A stretch of DNA of 64,000 bases from Chondrus crispus. Taxonomy: Eukaryota; Rhodophyta; Florideophyceae; Gigartinales; Gigartinaceae. Positions 60,959 through 64,000 of this stretch are shown one piece after another (the stretch's first letter is position 1; each line of letters starts with the position of its first letter). The stretch is from the NCBI RefSeq assembly GCF_000350225.1, contig NW_005179207.1, forward strand, positions 34,193 to 98,192, given 5' to 3'. A program made the translations under genes and the position numbers. The notes below the pieces were generated by a model, which saw only the letters and a list, made by a program, of their open reading frames with translations, was not told where the DNA came from and did not search any database.

Positions 60959-61009
60959 ACAGAAACTCGTTTGTAGATCCCCACAGGGGATCTACAAACG
61001 CGTTTCTGT
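60959..61009. repeat. 51-base foldback, GTTTGTAGATCCCC arms
   Basis: Arms of 24 bases with one mismatched pair enclose a 3-base ACA loop. It resembles the fold-back core of a small element; no target duplication is evident. Confidence 0.9.
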
Positions 61010-61035
61010 CCCGTCCTAAAGGCGTACATGAATAC

Positions 61036-61079
61036 TTCATTCATTGTAAAATTATTAAAATAATTTTAGAATGAATGAA
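61036..61079. repeat. 44-base AT-rich foldback
   Basis: TTCATTCATTGTAAAATTAT and its near-exact reverse complement (one mismatch) lie on either side of two bases. It sits 26 bases after the previous foldback and just before the TIR element. Confidence 0.85.
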
Positions 61080-61101
61080 TGCTAGGGTTTCACACGTTTC
61101 A

Positions 61102-62347
61102 GGGAGGGTCTTAACTTGCCCGAGTTTGCCCGGGTTTGCTTGCCCGGAGCCATGATTTGCACTACTATTGGCTACTGGGCGTTAATATATGATTTGAAAC
61201 TAAGTACGACCCTACACTGCAAGCTCAAGTTATGTCAGTGTGTAATGACAAATGTCAATCATATATTGGCTACTTTTGTAAGTTTGTAACTTTTGAATTT
61301 GGACGCTGTGCTCCGGTGGACGCAGTGCTTGCCCCTTGCCGAAAACATCCTCAACTCCCCCTTTGCAAAAATCTTTGCACCTGCCATCTCGCAAAGGCAA
61401 CCCAACTCTACGAAGCACCTCTCTGCCTACTACTTTCCTGAAAATGGCTTCCACACCTCAATGCCACGTGCGCCGTTCTCCGCGCCTCTGGCGCATCTCT
61501 CCGACTCCCACCATTCGGAAGACGGGGGCCACCAACGCAAAGTCTCTCACTATTGCTTCCTCGTCTGCAGCGGGCGTTTCTGACCAAATATTATCCCCCC
61601 TCCATACGGTATGTACGACTGAATTCTTTGTCGTTAAAAATTCTGTTGGCTCTGACAAAGGTCCATCCCCGTCGGAGATCTAAGGGCTTTGTGAATTTTC
61701 GGGGTCGAGGATAGTTTGAAATAGCTTGGTGCAATGAAAGGAGGGAGAATAGAGCTGCGGTTGCGGTTAGTGCAGTCGTAGCAGTGATGATTCTATTGCC
61801 GTGCATTGCGTAGGAGTGATTAGATTGAGAAGAAAGGAGGGGAGGCGAACGGCGATACTGGGCAGTGGTTGTAGATCCGTTTTTTGACCAAACAGCGCCG
61901 GCGAGAGATACGCTATCCCGCGGAGTAGTAAGGAGAGAAGTAGGGGGTGAGATCAATTATTTATCCCGGTGATCTGGGATCACCCGCAATGGCCACGTTC
62001 TGGGTCGGAAGCGAGCGACGCTGCAGCGTCTCGCGTCCATGTCGACGCGTCCCTCGGGCGAAGTTGTTTGACGCTGCAGCATGTCACGTCCCTGTCGATG
62101 CGTCCTCGGAGCGAATTTGTAGAACCCACAGTGTCCTCCCCGTTGTGTTCTGGCAATTTATGGCGCTGTATGCCTCTGTAAGTCAGCACCGTCGCTCTGG
62201 GACACCTGTCCACTACTAACGTAAGGGAAAGGACACCTGTCCACTACTAACGTAAGGGGAAGGCGTGTACTTACATTAATAAATTAATAAATGACCGGCA
62301 AACTCGGGCATGCAAAGCAAACCCGGGCAAGTTAAGACACACCCTCA
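61102..62347. mobile_element. TIR-bounded non-autonomous element (about 1.25 kb)
   Basis: The left end carries GAGGGTCTTAACTTGCCCG followed by AGTTTGCCCGGGTTTGC; the right end has the reverse complement of a closely similar sequence (GAGGGTGTGTCTTAACTTGC, then CCGGGTTTGC). The inverted ends span roughly 61104-61140 and 62306-62346. I find no clear target duplication and no transposase; the ORFs inside (61336-61683 plus, 61591-61956 minus) lack motifs. Internal repeats include a 31-base tandem duplication and a degenerate 50-base duplication around CGACGCTGCAGCG and GACGCTGCAGCATG at 62017-62120. The superfamily is undetermined. Confidence 0.5.
62200..62259. repeat. Two tandem 31-base units
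   Basis: GGACACCTGTCCACTACTAA and the next bases occur at 62200 and again at 62231, with one difference near the end. Each unit holds the inverted repeat GGACACCTGTCC. Confidence 0.9.
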
Positions 62348-64000
62348 GTGTACCTGTCTGACCTCATCCGAACAAAGCCAAAAAGCAAATTATTTTGTTG
62401 CTCTTATTGCTTGAATTGCAAATGGTTCGCAGCATGTATTTCCCGGAAAGGGTTCATAGGGGCACCCTTTTTTATTGTGGCCTGAACTCGCAGTTGTTGG
62501 CTATCAATGAGTCCTCTATAGGAACTCACTTTTAATGGCTAGATGAGAAGCAAAGAGTAGAAAATATTTATTCAGTTGAAGTCGCAAGGCAGAAGACCCC
62601 ACCACCACACATAAATTTCTGAAACTGTAACTGGGATGAATACATGTCCTTGTTGTGGATTCCAGAGGAGCACAAAAGTCTGTCTCTGCAAGTGTGACAG
62701 TTAAGCAGTAGAGCGTAGAGGCGCAAGGGGGAATCGCGAACAAGCTCGAGAGGGTCTTAACGAAGACGAAGAGGGCAGGACCCTGCAGGGCGATGGGACG
62801 GCGCATTGACGAAGAGTAGCTTGCGGTAAATCGTAGGTGTTGTTGTGGTTTTGGTTCTAGCAGTCCCCATACCGTCGAGCTGCATTTTGGATAGAACCGA
62901 TGACAGGAGGGTAGGATGTCGAAGGAGACTGGAAACGACAGTGGTGGAGGACCTCTGCACTTTATGCGCGATACCAGCTCAGCTGGCTTATGCACGGCAG
63001 TGTGCGAGCTTGCTCGGCAGTCGTTTGGTTTTCAGAAGCACTGTTAGTATGAGTTGATGAATGACATACAATGCGACGCGCTTTGTGCGATATCACCAAT
63101 AGTCATCACCGAAGGGCTCAGCAAAGAAAGAGAGGAGAGTGTCGCTGACCAAGGATACCTGAAGTAGAAATCACTAAGATGTGGTTGACCTATGACGTGC
63201 CTGATTTGCTGGTGTGCCTATTGAGATTATTGGAATTCTCTTCTCTGCATGTACTTTGATTTAAGGGACTGTCTATTCGCATCATTAGGTACTGTAATCT
63301 AAAAGGGGGATTATCTACTCTTCCTTCTAGCCCATGAGTAACGTACCCTTGATTTACGTATAAGGTAGCTCGAAGTATAGCTTAGAGCTCCAGAAGAAAA
63401 AGGGTAAGAGAGAATAAACATCAACATTAGCTTTATCCGAGAGGACGCAATTTATTGCAACTAAGACAACTGTCTTAGAATCCGTTCGCCTGAATTCTGA
63501 CCCACGGGCTCGCCGCGGTTGGACTCACGCGAGTGCAGATTCAATCGGCTGATTACTCCGGGTCGTCCTGATCCTGAAATAACAGCGACTTGGATACCAA
63601 AACTTGGCGATTACTCCGGACTGACCAGGTCCTGAAATAACGCAAGGGCAGGGCTTCATTTATTCGGTTCCATTTCTATCTGAACCACTGGTTGGTACTA
63701 CTATCTACTTCTCTGAATTGGAAAGGTGCAACAGAGAGAAGGTGGCAGCTCGAGAAAAAAGAAAACGGAAACCCCTCCAATGAGAGTATGCAGCATCCTG
63801 GGGTAATATTACGTGTTTTTCATCCAGTGGTTTTGTTATCGTTATTGCAATCGAAACCTACTGTATAAACCGAGCATAGTGCAACTCCCCTGTGAGACCG
63901 TGAACTCTGTAACTTCTTTACTGTTGTGCATGTCTCCGTCGCTTTAAGTGCCAATCTTCTCTCGGCACGGGCGTGCTGTCCTGAGCGGTCGGACAGGAGT
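62348..64000. other. Right-hand intergenic sequence
   Basis: No supported gene. A minus frame of 159 codons at 62516-62995 and shorter frames have no recognisable motif. Two degenerate direct repeats of about 40 bases (GATTACTCCGG followed by GTCCTGAAATAAC or a variant) lie at about 63550-63585 and 63608-63642. The last bases (CCTGAGCGGTCGGACAGG) form a weak hairpin at the window edge. Confidence 0.45.

Larger units (their letters stand above)
58759..61101. other. Intergenic region with two foldback sequences
   Basis: No supported gene. Frames at 59399-59676, 59977-60186 and 60147-60515 have no motif, apart from scattered Cys/His in the second. Two foldbacks lie close together near 61 kb and are listed separately. 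The first few hundred bases upstream of 58758 should contain the promoter of the Cys-rich gene; ATTTATATATCG near 58850 is a possible TATA element on the minus strand. Confidence 0.45.

Noticed and set aside
62516-62995. 159-codon minus ORF
   Set aside because: No motif, no neighbour context, composition like surrounding intergenic DNA.

Overview
This is a transposon-dominated piece of a eukaryotic nuclear genome. There are no bacterial-style operons. I count at least four related Ty3/gypsy LTR retrotransposons, a complete Tigger/pogo DNA transposon, remnants of PIF/Harbinger and a second Tigger/Jerky element, several foldback sequences, and only three convincing host-type genes, each read as a single exon. 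The GC-rich retroelements in a lower-GC background, the intron-poor genes and the Cys-rich secreted protein fit a multicellular red alga of the Chondrus type. That is inference only; no rRNA, organelle or diagnostic gene is present.

Layout. Positions 1-6600 hold the 3' part of gypsy element A: pol tail, a hairpin-rich repeat region, an 880-base assembly gap, an antisense ORF and the 3' LTR. An 82-base scrap of a B-type pol follows, then a FEN/XPG-like nuclease ORF (to about 8724) that runs into two adjacent long palindromes. A truncated LTR of family C lies at 9773-10714. Element B (11496-25475, about 14 kb) is structurally complete: two LTRs, primer-binding site, gag, pol, and an 822-codon ORF on the opposite strand between pol and the 3' LTR. 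B abuts element C (25476-29899, minus strand), which is decayed and cut inside its reverse transcriptase. Next come a decayed Harbinger (30.5-32.3 kb), a decayed Tigger/Jerky transposase (33.5-34.65 kb), and a TA-flanked Tigger element (34659-39085) that carries a transposase with one nonsense codon and, on the other strand, an intact-looking Ulp1/SENP-type cysteine protease. Element D (about 39.1-46.3 kb) is a badly decayed relative of B that still shows remains of the antisense ORF. From 46.3 kb the window is mostly non-coding, with an exact 331-base tandem duplication, two 634-codon paralogous membrane-protein genes (49371-51275 and 54506-56410), a secreted Cys-rich repeat protein (57994-58758, minus) and a TIR-bounded element (61.1-62.35 kb).

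Most notable signal. A, B and D share an extra antisense gene in their 3' region. The protein is conserved between A and B while the DNA differs mainly at synonymous positions. In A and B this module is bracketed by two copies of a hairpin plus polypurine tract, one at the pol stop codon and one directly before the 3' LTR. This looks like a gene module built into a chromovirus-type retrotransposon by duplication of the pol-tail/PPT segment. The LTRs also carry a conserved series of stem-loops in U3, with compensated base changes between A and B.
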